From Arthrobacter pascens (GTDB lineage: Bacteria; Actinomycetota; Actinomycetes; Actinomycetales; Micrococcaceae): a stretch of 64,000 nt of DNA. This document shows positions 1 through 9,008 of this stretch, one piece after another (within the stretch, counting starts at the first letter, position 1; every line of letters starts with the position of its first letter). The stretch spans positions 992,001 to 1,056,000 of the forward strand of contig NZ_JAUSXF010000001.1 of NCBI RefSeq assembly GCF_030816475.1, in the 5' to 3' direction. A program made the position numbers and the translations under genes. The notes beneath the pieces were generated by a model. The model was not told the DNA's origin and ran no database searches. It saw only the letters and a program-made list of their open reading frames with translations.

Positions 1-357
1 ATGGTGGCGGCCGGGGGAGTGCTCCTCTCGCTGAGCGGCCTCGGCGTGGTCTTTGGCGGCACGGGCGCGCAGCAGCTTTGGGTACTGGTCCTCCTGGCCC
101 TCCTCCTGTTGGCGGGCCTGGGTCTCTCAGACCGGCTGTTTGTCTGGTGGGGAGCCGCGGGGGTGGCGGCCTGCATCCTGTGGGCGATGCGCCAGTACAC
201 CTTCGCGCTGCTGGCACTCATCGCCGTCGGACTTATTGTGGTGGCGGTGTGGCGCCTGAATCGTGGCACGGGCACGGAGAGTGCGCTTGAGCAGACCGGA
301 CCAGAGCACCCGGTGCAGGGTGGGCCGGCGGAGCAGGACCCGATCCACCGGCACTGA
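1..357 (+). CDS. hypothetical membrane protein, probably cut by the window edge
   Basis: 118 codons ending TGA. The first in-window codon is ATG at base 1, so the true start may lie upstream and this may be only the C-terminal part of a larger membrane protein. About four hydrophobic stretches can be seen (roughly residues 3-20, 25-45, 47-62 and 66-84), followed by a polar, Gly/Glu/Pro-rich tail of about 34 residues ending in HRH. I do not recognise the family. A small single-span membrane protein gene follows 29 bases downstream on the same strand and may be co-transcribed. Confidence 0.5.
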   Translation: MVAAGGVLLSLSGLGVVFGGTGAQQLWVLVLLALLLLAGLGLSDRLFVWWGAAGVAACILWAMRQYTFALLALIAVGLIVVAVWRLNRGTGTESALEQTGPEHPVQGGPAEQDPIHRH

Positions 358-386
358 TAATGTTGCTAACACGAGAGGAGTCCACC

Positions 387-512
387 ATGGAATGGCTAAT
401 TTTCCTGATCGTCGTGGTTGCGGTAGTTGCCGGAGTGTTCTGGGCCAAGAAGTATTTCCGCAACGAGATTGACCGTGCCAAGCGCATCAACCGGGCAAAC
501 AAGAACCAGTAG
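387..512 (+). CDS. 41-aa single-span membrane microprotein
   Basis: ATG at 387 follows a good ribosome binding site (GAGGAG, 6 bases upstream) and the frame stops with TAG at 510-512. The product begins MEWLIFLIVVVAVVAGVFWA, one strong membrane helix (residues 3-19), followed by a basic amphipathic tail (KKYFRNEIDRAKRINRANKNQ minus its last base-poor end). Its charge pattern predicts the N terminus outside and the basic tail in the cytoplasm. It lies just downstream of another membrane-protein gene and converges with the beta-glucosidase gene. The family is not recognised; the strong SD and clean membrane/tail design argue it is real. Confidence 0.55.
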   Translation: MEWLIFLIVVVAVVAGVFWAKKYFRNEIDRAKRINRANKNQ

Positions 513-522
513 GCAGCACACC

Positions 523-546
523 GGCGGCAGGGCTCAGCTGCCCGCC
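523..546. terminator. possible bidirectional hairpin between convergent genes
   Basis: GGCGGCAG (523-530) can pair with CTGCCCGCC (538-546) with one bulged base. It lies between the 41-aa gene and the converging beta-glucosidase gene and overlaps the latter's stop codon. There is no T-tract, so its role as a terminator is uncertain. Confidence 0.3.
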
Positions 547-1979
547 GCTGCGGATTTCTTACGGGCCCGGCCCAGGGCCTGGTACCAGTAGTAGGACTCT
601 TTGGGCGTCCGCTCCAGGCTGTCAAAGTCGACGTGCACCAGTCCGAAGCGCTGTGAATAGCCTGCAGCCCATTCAAAATTGTCCAGCAGCGTCCAGACGT
701 AGTACCCGCGCAAGTCAACGTCGTGCGCGATGCCGCCCGGGGCTGTCGCTTCCAATGCATGCCGCAAATGGCCGGCGATGAAATTGATCCTGTTGTCGTC
801 CTGGATAGGGCCTGTGACGTGGTCCGGTTCCGGGAAACTGGCGCCGCTTTCCGTGATGTACACCGGAGGCAGGGCATCCAGGTACCGGTCCTTCAGTTCC
901 CGCAGCAGGATGCCCAGGTGCTCCGGTGCCACCGGCCAGCCGAATCCGGTAGTGCTGTACTCCGGAAAGGGTTCCTGGTGGAACGGGACCCGGACCATGG
1001 CTTCCGCAGGTCCGGTCGGGCTCTCCGCCGGGCCCCTGCCGGCGGCCACTTTTGTCGGGTAGTAGTAATTGAGCCCGTAGAAGTCCAGAGGCTGATGGAT
1101 AGTGCGCAGGTCGGCGTCGGAAATCCTGCCCAGGGCGCGGAACCATGGCCTGGCGATCAGCGGCGGGCGCGGGTAATGGCCCAGGAGCACGGGGTCGGCG
1201 TAGATCCTGTTGAGCATCAGGTCGAACACCGTGGCGATGAGCCTGTCCATCAGCTTGCCGGTGGCCGGCCGGACCGGGGAGTGCAGGTTGGTGACGCCTA
1301 TCCCGCCGGTCACTCCCTCGCTCCGCAGCGCCTGGACAGCCAGCCCGTGGGCAAGCAGCTGATGGTGGACGGCGGGCAAGGAATTGAACAGCAAATCCCT
1401 GCCTGGTGCATGGACACCGAGCGCGTAGCCGTTCAACACCACGGAGGCGGGTTCGTTGAGGGTGACCCATTGGGCTACCCGGTCGCCGAACCGGCGGCCG
1501 GCGGCGGCGGAGTATTCGGCAAAGCGTTCAGCGGTGGCTCGGTTCATCCAGCCGCCGTCGTGCTCCAATGGAAGCGGTGTGTCCCAGTGGTAGAGGGTGG
1601 CCATCGGGGAGATGCCGGCCTCGAGGAGGTGGTCGATCAGGCGGTCGTAGAAGTCAAGGCCCTGTTCGTTCAAGCGGCCGTGGCCGTCGGGCTGGATCCG
1701 GGGCCAGGAGATGGAAAACCGGTACGAGTCCACGCCCAGGTCACGCATGAGCGCCACGTCTTCCGGGAACCGGTTGTAATGGTCGCAGGCCACCGCGGGT
1801 GAGTGTCCGTCCACGATGACACCGGGTTTTTCAGCGAAGGCATCCCAGCCGGACGGTCCCCGGCCGCCTGACGCCAGGGCGCCTTCAATCTGGAACGCGG
1901 CTGAGGCGACGCCAAGGGTGAAGGAGGGCGGCAGGCGGTCGGCGAGCTCGCTTACTGAAACAGCATTCTCCACCGTCAT
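534..1979 (-). CDS. GH1 family beta-glucosidase
   Basis: Hydrolyses beta-glucosides such as cellobiose in the cytoplasm (retaining GH1 family). With the ATG at 1979 (MTVENAVSVSEL...) the protein has 481 residues, a usual GH1 length. The acid/base Glu is E176 in TLNEPA and the nucleophile is E377 in YITESGAS. The N-terminal GVASAAFQIEGA, the NLHSPV region and the C-terminal FGLVHVDF strand are all typical. No signal peptide is visible. A longer frame reaches 2171, but that extension is not GH1-like and would run through the candidate operators. The gene stands alone, divergent from the S10 operon. Two repeated elements 80-140 bp upstream suggest LacI-type repression. The natural substrate is not provable from sequence. 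Confidence 0.93.
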   Translation of the reverse strand: MTVENAVSVSELADRLPPSFTLGVASAAFQIEGALASGGRGPSGWDAFAEKPGVIVDGHSPAVACDHYNRFPEDVALMRDLGVDSYRFSISWPRIQPDGHGRLNEQGLDFYDRLIDHLLEAGISPMATLYHWDTPLPLEHDGGWMNRATAERFAEYSAAAGRRFGDRVAQWVTLNEPASVVLNGYALGVHAPGRDLLFNSLPAVHHQLLAHGLAVQALRSEGVTGGIGVTNLHSPVRPATGKLMDRLIATVFDLMLNRIYADPVLLGHYPRPPLIARPWFRALGRISDADLRTIHQPLDFYGLNYYYPTKVAAGRGPAESPTGPAEAMVRVPFHQEPFPEYSTTGFGWPVAPEHLGILLRELKDRYLDALPPVYITESGASFPEPDHVTGPIQDDNRINFIAGHLRHALEATAPGGIAHDVDLRGYYVWTLLDNFEWAAGYSQRFGLVHVDFDSLERTPKESYYWYQALGRARKKSAAAGS

Positions 1980-2398
1980 TTCCCTATCATCTAATCGGAA
2001 GTTGCCGAAGGCAATGACCCTCCGAAAGGGCCACTGACTTGCACGGCCCCCTGGCAGAGTTGTTGATTCGCTTCTGCGGATAATTTCCGGCATACTAGAT
2101 GAGTTGTTCAAGCGCTTCTTCGCGTCCCGATCCGGATAATGCCGGATGCCAGGGTCCAAGTTGAAGACCAAACATAACCCACCCCAATGGAACTGCGGAT
2201 TTGTATGCGTGCCAAGCGCGACACGCCCGACCGCGGGGGTCGGTTACGCCGGCAAGGTGAGGAACCCGGATTCATCCGGATTCAGTTTGTGCGGCGGATG
2301 GTGGTTACGACCTCAATTGCTTCGGCAGCCATACAACGAGTAAGTGAACAGGGCAGCCCCAACCAGGGGAAGCACAGACTGAAAGAGAGTCAGGCGAC
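1980..2398. other. divergent intergenic region between the beta-glucosidase gene and rpsJ
   Basis: 419 bases without a convincing gene. The left part carries the duplicated operator-like element (2057-2119) and two GGATAAT blocks (2078-2084 and 2134-2140), each closely followed by CCGG. The right part must hold the S10-operon promoter and a leader. I could not pick a clear -35/-10 pair for either direction. Confidence 0.6.
2057..2119. promoter_or_regulatory. paired 19-bp operator-like direct repeats upstream of the beta-glucosidase gene
   Basis: GAGTTGTTGATTCGCTTCT (2057-2075) and GAGTTGTTCAAGCGCTTCT (2101-2119) agree at 16 of 19 positions and start 44 bp apart, about four helical turns. The second copy contains the palindrome AAGCGCTT, with the central CG typical of LacI-family operators. 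The most likely controller is a LacI-type sugar repressor encoded elsewhere, acting on the minus-strand beta-glucosidase gene; an effect on rpsJ is less likely. Confidence 0.45.
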
Positions 2399-2707
2399 AT
2401 GGCGGGACAAAAAATCCGCATCCGGCTGAAGTCATACGACCACGAGGTCATTGACGTTTCAGCCCGGAAGATCGTTGAGACGGTCACGCGCGCAGGCGCA
2501 ACGGTAGTGGGCCCCGTGCCGCTGCCGACGGAGAAGAACGTGTACTGCGTCATCCGCTCTCCGCACAAGTACAAGGACAGCCGCGAGCACTTTGAAATGC
2601 GCACGCACAAGCGTCTTATCGACATCATCGATCCCACGCCCAAGGCTGTCGACTCGCTCATGCGTCTCGACCTGCCGGCAGACGTGAACATCGAAATCAA
2701 GCTGTAG
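2399..2707 (+). CDS. rpsJ: 30S ribosomal protein S10 (NusE)
   Basis: 102 residues, full length. S10 sits in the head of the 30S subunit and, as NusE, also joins NusB in antitermination complexes. The start [19 protein letters not shown] and the long-loop sequence [20 protein letters not shown] are characteristic. The start is ATG at 2399, preceded by the purine-rich GAAAGAGAG. It is the first gene of the S10 operon and is followed after 17 bases by rplC. The cognate leader is short and no L4-type attenuator is obvious. Confidence 0.98.
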
Positions 2708-2724
2708 GGAGGTGCTGAGAGACT

Positions 2725-3375
2725 ATGACCGCAACCCGTAACGTAAAGGGCCTGCTGGGCACGAAGCTCGGCATGACCCAGGTCTGGGACGAGAACAACA
2801 AGCTCATCCCCGTCACTGTGGTCCAGGCAGATTCGAACGTCATCACCCAGCTGCGCAACGCAGAAGCTGATGGCTATGTCGCCGTTCAGATCGGCTACGG
2901 CCAGATCGATCCCCGCAAGGTCACCAAGCCGCTGGCTGGGCACTTTGAAAAGGCAGGCGTCACGCCTCGCCGCCACGTCGTCGAACTCCGTACCGCAGAT
3001 GCTGCTGAGTACGAGCTGGGCCAGGAGCTGTCTGTTGAGCTCTTTGAAGCCGGCCAGAAGATCGACGTCATCGGCACCACCAAGGGTAAGGGCTTCGCCG
3101 GTGTGATGAAGCGTCACGGCTTCCACGGCGTTGGAGCTTCCCACGGTGCCCACAAGAACCACCGTAAGCCCGGTTCAATCGGTGGCGCATCCACCCCGAG
3201 CCGCGTCTTCAAGGGCATGAAAATGGCCGGCCGCATGGGCGCCGTTCGTCACACCACGCTGAACCTCACCGTTCACGCGGTTGACGTCGAGAAGTCGCTG
3301 CTCCTGATCAAGGGTGCCGTTCCCGGCGCCCGCGGCCAGGTCGTACTCGTACGCACTGCCGTGAAGGGAGCCTAG
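2725..3375 (+). CDS. rplC: 50S ribosomal protein L3
   Basis: 216 residues. L3 is an early 50S assembly protein whose extended loop reaches toward the peptidyl transferase centre. That loop is visible as [19 protein letters not shown], followed by [11 protein letters not shown]. coli L3 has a methylated Gln just after the PGSIG motif; here the residue is Gly, so that modification site appears to be absent (read by alignment from memory). The start ATG follows a strong SD, GGGAGGTG. rplD begins 4 bases after the stop. Confidence 0.98.
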   Translation: MTATRNVKGLLGTKLGMTQVWDENNKLIPVTVVQADSNVITQLRNAEADGYVAVQIGYGQIDPRKVTKPLAGHFEKAGVTPRRHVVELRTADAAEYELGQELSVELFEAGQKIDVIGTTKGKGFAGVMKRHGFHGVGASHGAHKNHRKPGSIGGASTPSRVFKGMKMAGRMGAVRHTTLNLTVHAVDVEKSLLLIKGAVPGARGQVVLVRTAVKGA

Positions 3376-3379
3376 TTAA

Positions 3380-4003
3380 ATGACTAGCACTGTCAAGGTT
3401 GACCTGCCTGCAGAGATCTTCGACGTTCAGACCAACGTGCCGCTGCTGCACCAGGTCGTCGTTGCCCAGCTCGCTGCTGCTCGCCAGGGTACCCACAAGA
3501 CCAAGACCCGCGCCGAAGTTTCCGGTGCAGGTCGCAAGCCGTTCAAGCAGAAGGGCACCGGCCGCGCCCGTCAGGGTTCCATCCGTGCTCCTCACATGAC
3601 CGGTGGTGGCGTTGTCCACGGTCCCACACCGCGTGACTACAGCCAGCGCACACCCAAGAAGATGATTGCTGCTGCACTGCGCGGCGCACTGTCTGACCGG
3701 GCCCGCAACGGACGCATCCACGTTGTCGCCGAACTGGTGGAGGGCACCAAGCCGTCCGTCAAGACCGCACTGGCAACACTGCGCGGAGTTTCCGAGCGCA
3801 AGAACCTGCTGGTTGTCATCGAGCGCGCCAACGACGTTGCTGCACTGTCCGTGCGCAACCTCGCCGGTGTTCACGTTCTGTACGCAGACCAGCTGAACAC
3901 CTACGACGTTCTCGTCTCTGACGACGTTGTCTTCACCAAGGCTGCCTACGAAGCATTCGTTGCTGACAAGGCAGTGGCAAAGAACGAGGAGGATGCCAAG
4001 TGA
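3380..4003 (+). CDS. rplD: 50S ribosomal protein L4
   Basis: 207 residues. L4 lines the nascent-peptide tunnel and, in E. coli, autoregulates the S10 operon. The internal tunnel loop is seen as [20 protein letters not shown] and [17 protein letters not shown]. The SD (AGGGAG) lies inside the end of rplC. The stop TGA overlaps the GTG start of rplW, suggesting translational coupling. The C terminus carries a short acidic/basic tail (KNEEDAK). Confidence 0.98.
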   Translation: MTSTVKVDLPAEIFDVQTNVPLLHQVVVAQLAAARQGTHKTKTRAEVSGAGRKPFKQKGTGRARQGSIRAPHMTGGGVVHGPTPRDYSQRTPKKMIAAALRGALSDRARNGRIHVVAELVEGTKPSVKTALATLRGVSERKNLLVVIERANDVAALSVRNLAGVHVLYADQLNTYDVLVSDDVVFTKAAYEAFVADKAVAKNEEDAK

Positions 4004-4305
4004 GTGCAGCCACCATCAAAGACCCGCGCGACGTCGTGCTTGCACCCGTCGTCTCGGAAAAGAGCTACGGCCTGATCGATGAGGGCAAGTACACCTTCCT
4101 GGTGGACCCCCGCTCGAACAAGACCGAGATCAAGCTGGCCGTGGAGAAGATTTTCTCCGTCAAGGTCGACTCGATCAACACCATCAACCGTGCCGGTAAG
4201 CGCAAGCGCACCAAATTCGGATGGGGTACCCGCAAGAACACCAAGCGTGCGATTGTCACCCTCAAAGAAGGCACTATCGACATCTTCGGCGGTCCGCTCG
4301 CGTAG
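4000..4305 (+). CDS. rplW: 50S ribosomal protein L23
   Basis: 101 residues. L23 sits at the tunnel exit and is the docking site for trigger factor and SRP. The start is GTG at 4000, overlapping the stop of rplD by four bases (GTGA), with the SD GAGGAGG inside rplD. The core motifs [17 protein letters not shown] and [16 protein letters not shown] are clear. Confidence 0.97.
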   Translation: MSAATIKDPRDVVLAPVVSEKSYGLIDEGKYTFLVDPRSNKTEIKLAVEKIFSVKVDSINTINRAGKRKRTKFGWGTRKNTKRAIVTLKEGTIDIFGGPLA

Positions 4306-4334
4306 CGGAGACCACTTTAACGAGGAAATAAATT

Positions 4335-5174
4335 ATGGGAATCCGTAAATACAAGCCGACTACCCCGGGCCGTCGTGGCTCGAGCGTAGCGGACTTCACC
4401 GAAATCACGCGGTCGACTCCGGAAAAGTCGTTGGTACGTCCGCTGCCCAAAAAGGGCGGCCGTAACAACACCGGTAAGATCACGACCCGTCACAAGGGTG
4501 GTGGCCACAAGCGCCAGTACCGTCTGATCGACTTCCGTCGCCACGACAAGGACGGCGTCAACGCCCGCGTTGCCGAAATCGAGTACGACCCGAACCGTAC
4601 GGCTCGCATCGCACTCCTGCACTACGTTGATGGCACCAAGCGTTACATCATCGCCCCGAACAAGCTGGCCCAGGGTGACTTCGTAGAGGCAGGTGCCAAC
4701 GCTGACATCAAGCCTGGCAACAACCTGCCCCTGCGCAACATCCCGGTAGGTACCGTCATCCACGCAGTTGAACTGCGTCCGGGCGGCGGCGCCAAGATGG
4801 GCCGCTCCGCCGGCGCATCGATCCAGCTCGTAGCCAAGGAAGGCCGCTTCGCCCAGCTGCGACTGCCTTCCGGTGAAATCCGCAACGTTGACGTGCGCTG
4901 CCGCGCTACCGTCGGCGAGGTCGGCAACGCCGAGCAGTCGAACATCAACTGGGGTAAGGCCGGCCGCATGCGGTGGAAGGGCGTCCGCCCGACCGTCCGT
5001 GGTGTCGCGATGAACCCGGTTGACCACCCGCACGGTGGTGGCGAGGGTAAGACGTCCGGTGGACGTCACCCCGTCAACCCGAACGGTAAGCGGGAAGGCC
5101 GCACCCGGCGTCCCAACAAAGAGAGCGACAAGCTTATTGTTCGTCGCCGTCGTACTGGCAAGAACAAGCGATAG
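4335..5174 (+). CDS. rplB: 50S ribosomal protein L2
   Basis: 279 residues, full length. L2 is essential for subunit association and peptidyl transferase assembly. Visible motifs include [17 protein letters not shown] near residues 54-70 and the conserved C-terminal [17 protein letters not shown], whose His is important near the active centre. The SD is GAGGAAA upstream of the ATG. It is the fifth gene of the S10 operon, followed after 12 bases by rpsS. Confidence 0.98.
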   Translation: MGIRKYKPTTPGRRGSSVADFTEITRSTPEKSLVRPLPKKGGRNNTGKITTRHKGGGHKRQYRLIDFRRHDKDGVNARVAEIEYDPNRTARIALLHYVDGTKRYIIAPNKLAQGDFVEAGANADIKPGNNLPLRNIPVGTVIHAVELRPGGGAKMGRSAGASIQLVAKEGRFAQLRLPSGEIRNVDVRCRATVGEVGNAEQSNINWGKAGRMRWKGVRPTVRGVAMNPVDHPHGGGEGKTSGGRHPVNPNGKREGRTRRPNKESDKLIVRRRRTGKNKR

Positions 5175-5186
5175 GAGCCTGGACAC

Positions 5187-5468
5187 ATGCCACGCAGCCT
5201 GAAAAAAGGTCCTTTCGTTGACCAGCACCTCTTTGTGAAGGTAGCCAGGGAAAACGAAAAGGGCACCAAGAACGTCATCAAGACCTGGTCCCGCCGCTCG
5301 ATGATCATCCCCGACATGCTCGGGCACACGATCGCCGTGCACGACGGACGCAAGCACATCCCGGTGTTTGTCACCGAGTCGATGGTCGGGCACAAGCTCG
5401 GCGAATTCGCTCCCACGCGGACATTCCGCGGCCATGTCAAGGACGACCGTAAGGGCAAGCGCCGCTAG
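5187..5468 (+). CDS. rpsS: 30S ribosomal protein S19
   Basis: 93 residues. S19 is in the 30S head, contacting S13 and the A-site region. Diagnostic stretches are [39 protein letters not shown] and the C-terminal [14 protein letters not shown]. The ATG follows the SD TAGGAG. Usual neighbours are rplB and rplV. Confidence 0.98.
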   Translation: MPRSLKKGPFVDQHLFVKVARENEKGTKNVIKTWSRRSMIIPDMLGHTIAVHDGRKHIPVFVTESMVGHKLGEFAPTRTFRGHVKDDRKGKRR

Positions 5469-5506
5469 GCGCCTGCACTTACGTCAAAGACGAGAGAAGG
5501 AAAGCA

Positions 5507-5872
5507 ATGGAAGCCAAGGCAATTGCGCGTCACATCCGCGTAACGCCTATGAAGGCCCGGCGCGTCGTCAACCTTGTTCGTGGTAAGCAAGCGAATGAGG
5601 CTCTGGCAATTCTGAAGTTTGCCCCCCAGGCAGCTTCGGAGCCGGTATTCAAGGTAGTACAGTCGGCAATCTCCAACGCCCGGGTCCTCGCGGACCGCGA
5701 CGGCGTGGCGTTTGACGAAGGTGACCTCATCATCAGCGAAGCGTTTGTTGATGAAGGCCCGACCATGAAGCGGTTCCAGCCGCGTGCCCAGGGTCGTGCA
5801 TTTCAGATCAAGAAGCGCACCAGCCACATCACCGTGGTAGTCGCTACCCCGGAGAAAGAGGAGGCTCGCTAA
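5507..5872 (+). CDS. rplV: 50S ribosomal protein L22
   Basis: 121 residues. L22's beta-hairpin lines the exit tunnel with L4 and is the site of macrolide-resistance mutations. [19 protein letters not shown] at the N terminus and [20 protein letters not shown] in the hairpin/C-terminal part are clear. The SD is AAGGA before ATG. rpsC starts immediately after the TAA. Confidence 0.98.
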   Translation: MEAKAIARHIRVTPMKARRVVNLVRGKQANEALAILKFAPQAASEPVFKVVQSAISNARVLADRDGVAFDEGDLIISEAFVDEGPTMKRFQPRAQGRAFQIKKRTSHITVVVATPEKEEAR

Positions 5873-6703
5873 GTGGGACAGAAAGTAAACCCGCACGGGT
5901 TCCGACTCGGCATTACCACCGATCACGTATCGCACTGGTTCGCTGACAGCACCAAGGCCGGCCAGCGGTACAAGGACTTCGTTCGCGAAGACATCCGCAT
6001 CCGCCAGCTCATGTCTGTTGGCATGGAGCGCGCCGGCATCGCCAAGGTCGAGATCGAGCGCACCCGTGACCGTGTCCGCGTGGATATCCACACGGCACGT
6101 CCCGGCATCGTCATCGGCCGTCGCGGCGCAGAAGCAGACCGCATCCGCGGCGAGCTCGAGAAGCTGACGGGCAAGCAGGTCCAGCTGAACATCCTCGAGG
6201 TCAAGAACCCCGAGATGGAAGCACAGCTTGTTGCCCAGGGCGTTGCTGAGCAGCTGACTTCCCGCGTGGCTTTCCGCCGTGCGATGAAGAAGGCCATGCA
6301 GTCCGCTCAGCGTGCAGGTGCCAAGGGCATCCGTATCGCCTGCTCCGGTCGACTGGGCGGCGCTGAAATGTCCCGCTCGGAGTTCTACCGCGAAGGCCGT
6401 GTGCCCCTGCACACCCTCCGCGCGAACATCGACTACGGCTTCTACGAGGCCAAGACCACCTTCGGCCGTATCGGCGTGAAGGTCTGGATCTACAAGGGTG
6501 ACGTCACCGCCAAGGAACTGGCCCAGCAGGCAGCTGCTGCTCCGTCCCGTGGCCGCGGCGCCAGCGACCGCCCGGGCCGCCCGGGTGGCGCTGACCGTGG
6601 TGACCGCCGCCGTCGTACCGACCGTCCGGCCGCCGAAGCAGCTCCTGCTGCCGAAGCTCCGGCAGTTGAGGCTGCTGCTGCAGTAGAAGGAGGACAGGCT
6701 TAA
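5873..6703 (+). CDS. rpsC: 30S ribosomal protein S3 with Ala/Arg-rich tail
   Basis: 276 residues from a GTG start directly abutting the rplV stop, with an SD (GAGGAGG) inside rplV. S3 lies at the mRNA entry tunnel and has helicase-like activity with S4/S5. The KH domain is marked by [19 protein letters not shown] and the C-terminal domain by [20 protein letters not shown]. It is about 40 residues longer than E. coli S3 (233 aa) because of a low-complexity tail of RG-rich then Ala/Glu-rich sequence, common in actinobacterial S3 proteins. Confidence 0.98.
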   Translation: MGQKVNPHGFRLGITTDHVSHWFADSTKAGQRYKDFVREDIRIRQLMSVGMERAGIAKVEIERTRDRVRVDIHTARPGIVIGRRGAEADRIRGELEKLTGKQVQLNILEVKNPEMEAQLVAQGVAEQLTSRVAFRRAMKKAMQSAQRAGAKGIRIACSGRLGGAEMSRSEFYREGRVPLHTLRANIDYGFYEAKTTFGRIGVKVWIYKGDVTAKELAQQAAAAPSRGRGASDRPGRPGGADRGDRRRRTDRPAAEAAPAAEAPAVEAAAAVEGGQA

Positions 6704-7120
6704 ATGCTTATCCCACGTCGAGTCAAGCACCGTAAGCAGCACCACCCGGGTCGTTCCGGCGCTGCTACGGGCGGCACCAAGGTCTCCTTCGGTGAGTACG
6801 GCATCCAGGCCCTGAGCCCGGCATACGTCACCAACCGTCAGATCGAGTCTGCACGTATCGCGATGACCCGCCACATCAAGCGTGGCGGCAAGGTCTGGAT
6901 CAACATCTACCCGGACCGTCCCCTCACGAAGAAGCCTGCCGAAACCCGCATGGGTTCCGGTAAGGGTTCGCCGGAATGGTGGGTCGCTAACGTCAAGCCG
7001 GGCCGGGTTCTCTTTGAGATCTCCGGCGTCGAAGAATCGGTAGCCCGCGAGGCCCTGCGCCTGGCAATCCACAAGCTCCCGTTGAAGGCACGCATTCTGC
7101 GTCGCGAAGGTGGTGAATAG
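6704..7120 (+). CDS. rplP: 50S ribosomal protein L16
   Basis: 138 residues. L16 binds 23S rRNA near the A site and is a late assembly protein. [19 protein letters not shown] at the start and [20 protein letters not shown] in the middle are diagnostic. The ATG directly follows the rpsC stop, with the SD AAGGAGG inside rpsC. rpmC follows after 2 bases. Confidence 0.98.
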   Translation: MLIPRRVKHRKQHHPGRSGAATGGTKVSFGEYGIQALSPAYVTNRQIESARIAMTRHIKRGGKVWINIYPDRPLTKKPAETRMGSGKGSPEWWVANVKPGRVLFEISGVEESVAREALRLAIHKLPLKARILRREGGE

Positions 7121-7122
7121 AA

Positions 7123-7452
7123 ATGGCAGTAGGATCCAAGGAACTTGCATCCGCACAGCTGGACGGTTTCGACAACGAGCGTCTCGTTGAAGAACTCCGC
7201 AAGGCTAAGGAAGAGCTGTTCAACCTGCGTTTCCAGTCCGCCACCGGTCAGCTGGAGAACCACGGTCGTCTGCGCGCGGTAAAGAAGGACATCGCCCGCA
7301 TCTACACCGTTCTCCGTGAGCGCGAGCTGGGCATTCGTGCCGAGGTTGCCGCACCGGTTGTGGAAGCCAAGGAAGAAAAGAAGTCCAAGAAGTCAGCAAC
7401 CAAGAAGGCCGAGACGGCTGAAACGGTTGAGACCGAGGAGGACGCCAAGTGA
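7123..7452 (+). CDS. rpmC: 50S ribosomal protein L29 with extended Lys/Glu tail
   Basis: 109 residues, whereas L29 is usually 60-80. The helical-hairpin core ([38 protein letters not shown]) occupies roughly residues 9-66. The remaining residues are a low-complexity Lys/Ala/Glu tail ending EDAK, the same ending seen on L4 and L17 here. L29 is part of the exit-tunnel rim next to L23. The stop overlaps the GTG start of rpsQ. Confidence 0.96.
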   Translation: MAVGSKELASAQLDGFDNERLVEELRKAKEELFNLRFQSATGQLENHGRLRAVKKDIARIYTVLRERELGIRAEVAAPVVEAKEEKKSKKSATKKAETAETVETEEDAK

Positions 7453-7760
7453 GTGAAAAGGACGAGAACGTGACGGAAACTGTTTCTGCTGAGGCAGCTA
7501 CGGCTGAGCAGCGCGGTTACCGTAAGACGCGTCGCGGCTACGTGGTCTCTGACAAGATGGAAAAGACCATCGTTGTTCAGGTTGAAGACCGCGTGAAGCA
7601 CGCTCTGTACGGCAAGGTCATCCGCCGCACCTCGAAGGTCAAGGCACACGACGAGCAGAACACCGCCGGCATCGGCGACCTCGTGCTCATCGCCGAGACC
7701 CGCCCGCTGTCCGCCACCAAGAACTGGCGGCTTGTGGAGATCCTCGAGAAGGCCAAGTAA
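7449..7760 (+). CDS. rpsQ: 30S ribosomal protein S17
   Basis: 103 residues from a GTG that overlaps the rpmC stop (GTGA), with SD GAGGAGG. S17 is a primary 16S-binding protein in the 30S body. The OB-fold motifs [20 protein letters not shown] and [19 protein letters not shown] are clear. It has about 25 extra N-terminal residues compared with E. coli S17. It is the last gene of the S10 operon; a strong hairpin follows 35 bases later. Confidence 0.97.
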   Translation: MSEKDENVTETVSAEAATAEQRGYRKTRRGYVVSDKMEKTIVVQVEDRVKHALYGKVIRRTSKVKAHDEQNTAGIGDLVLIAETRPLSATKNWRLVEILEKAK

Positions 7761-7795
7761 CACCTGCAGTATCCGCTGGTAACAGCCGCTGCACC

Positions 7796-7829
7796 GAAAC
7801 CCCCGCTCCCGTATGGGACCGGGGGTTTC
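7796..7829 (+). terminator. terminator hairpin of the S10 operon
   Basis: A 15-bp stem with one mismatch: GAAACCCCCGCTCCC (7796-7810), loop GTAT, GGGACCGGGGGTTTC (7815-7829). There is no long T-tract, but the stem is very stable and lies between rpsQ and a 450-base gene-free stretch. Confidence 0.75.
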
Positions 7830-8018
7830 TGCGTTGATGGCCGGCCGGGTGCCAGGCTCCATGTCACGACGGGCACGCTTTTGGCGAACGTACGACGGCG
7901 GCGGGCCGGCTTTGCGGGGGAGCGGCACCCCTGGCGGGCCAAAAGACTGCCCTGCGTGACGCCGTCGTGCATTGCAGCAGCATGCCCCCTCTGTGATATG
8001 GGGGGATAGCCATGACTG

Positions 8019-8027
8019 TGCTAGGAT
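8019..8027 (+). promoter_or_regulatory. possible extended -10 promoter for the spc operon
   Basis: TGC followed by TAGGAT (8022-8027) fits an extended -10 element of a housekeeping actinobacterial sigma factor. No good -35 is visible 16-18 bases upstream. It would give a leader of roughly 240 bases before rplN. Confidence 0.3.
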
Positions 8028-8276
8028 ATTGAGTTTGTATGGCGCCGTTCGTGCGCCGTCATCTACCTCGTAAACAATCGTGCCACGGCATAGTGCCCCC
8101 ACGCGCTCCAGCTCCGTCTGGATCGGCCTGGGAAGCAAATGTTTTTGGCACGGGCGTTTAGGCCTGGTCTGGCAAAATCCAGGCAGGTCAAGAGACACCC
8201 CGATCAACCGTTCCGCAAGGCTCATTCCGTAGGAAGATTTTCGGTCTGAGAACCAGCGCGACGCAAGGAGTAAATA

Positions 8277-8645
8277 GTGATTCAGCAGGAGTCGCGACTC
8301 AAGGTCGCCGACAACACGGGTGCTAAGGAAATCCTTACCATTCGCGTTCTCGGTGGATCTGGCCGTCGCTACGCAGGCATTGGCGACGTCATCGTCGCTA
8401 CCGTCAAGGACGCAATCCCGGGCGGCAACGTAAAGAAGGGCGATGTTGTCAAGGCAGTCATCGTCCGTACCAAGAAGGAACGCCGCCGTGCGGATGGTTC
8501 CTACATCAAGTTTGACGAGAACGCAGCTGTGATCCTGAAGGCTGACGGTGACCCCCGCGGTACCCGTATCTTCGGACCGGTTGGTCGTGAACTTCGTGAC
8601 AAGAAGTTCATGAAGATCGTTTCTCTGGCTCCGGAGGTGCTCTAG
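8277..8645 (+). CDS. rplN: 50S ribosomal protein L14
   Basis: 122 residues from GTG at 8277, with SD AAGGAG 7 bases upstream. L14 is at the subunit interface and binds RsfS and IF6-like factors. The beginning [40 protein letters not shown] and [14 protein letters not shown] motifs are typical. It is the first gene of the spc operon, directly followed by rplX. Confidence 0.98.
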   Translation: MIQQESRLKVADNTGAKEILTIRVLGGSGRRYAGIGDVIVATVKDAIPGGNVKKGDVVKAVIVRTKKERRRADGSYIKFDENAAVILKADGDPRGTRIFGPVGRELRDKKFMKIVSLAPEVL

Positions 8646-8648
8646 TCC

Positions 8649-9008
8649 ATGGCTAAGATCAAAAAGGGTGACCTCGTTCAGGTCATCACTGGCGCCAAGG
8701 CTGAGCGCGGCGGCGACCGTGGCAAGCAGGGCAAGGTTCTGCGCGTATTCCCTGAGACCAACCGCGTGCTGGTCGAAGGCATTAACCGCGTAACCAAGCA
8801 CACCAAGGTCGGTCAGTCGCAGCGCGGCACGAAGACCGGTGGCATCGAGGTTGTCGAAGCTTCGATCCACATCTCCAACGTGGCTCTGGTTGACCCGTCC
8901 ACCAAGAAGCCCACCCGCGTCGGTTTCCGCACCGAGACCGTTGAGCGCGATGGCGTGAAGCGTGAAGTGCGTGTTCGCGTGGCCAAGAGCTCCGGGAAGG
9001 ACATCTAA
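8649..9008 (+). CDS. rplX: 50S ribosomal protein L24
   Basis: 119 residues. L24 is an assembly initiator at the tunnel exit. The KOW motif is visible in [20 protein letters not shown] through [11 protein letters not shown], and [20 protein letters not shown] follows. The SD GGAGGTG lies in the end of rplN. The stop shares one base with the ATG of rplE (TAATG). Confidence 0.97.
   Translation: MAKIKKGDLVQVITGAKAERGGDRGKQGKVLRVFPETNRVLVEGINRVTKHTKVGQSQRGTKTGGIEVVEASIHISNVALVDPSTKKPTRVGFRTETVERDGVKREVRVRVAKSSGKDI

Larger units (their letters stand above)
7761..8276 (+). other. gap between the S10 and spc operons (terminator plus rplN leader)
   Basis: 516 bases with no credible gene on either strand. 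It starts with the S10-operon hairpin and should contain the spc-operon promoter and a long leader. A small hairpin, GCCTGG (8162-8167) with CCAGGC (8179-8184), lies in the presumed leader. Nothing else is recognised. Confidence 0.6.

Noticed and set aside
723..1802. 359-codon plus-strand frame opposite the beta-glucosidase gene
   Set aside because: The minus-strand product has both GH1 catalytic motifs; the plus frame has no domain and no SD.
4317..5435. 372-codon minus-strand frame across rplB and rpsS
   Set aside because: Antisense shadow of strongly codon-biased ribosomal genes.
5465..7156. 563-codon open frame on the minus strand across rplV, rpsC and rplP
   Set aside because: It is antisense to three certain ribosomal genes, has no recognisable domain and reflects third-position GC bias.
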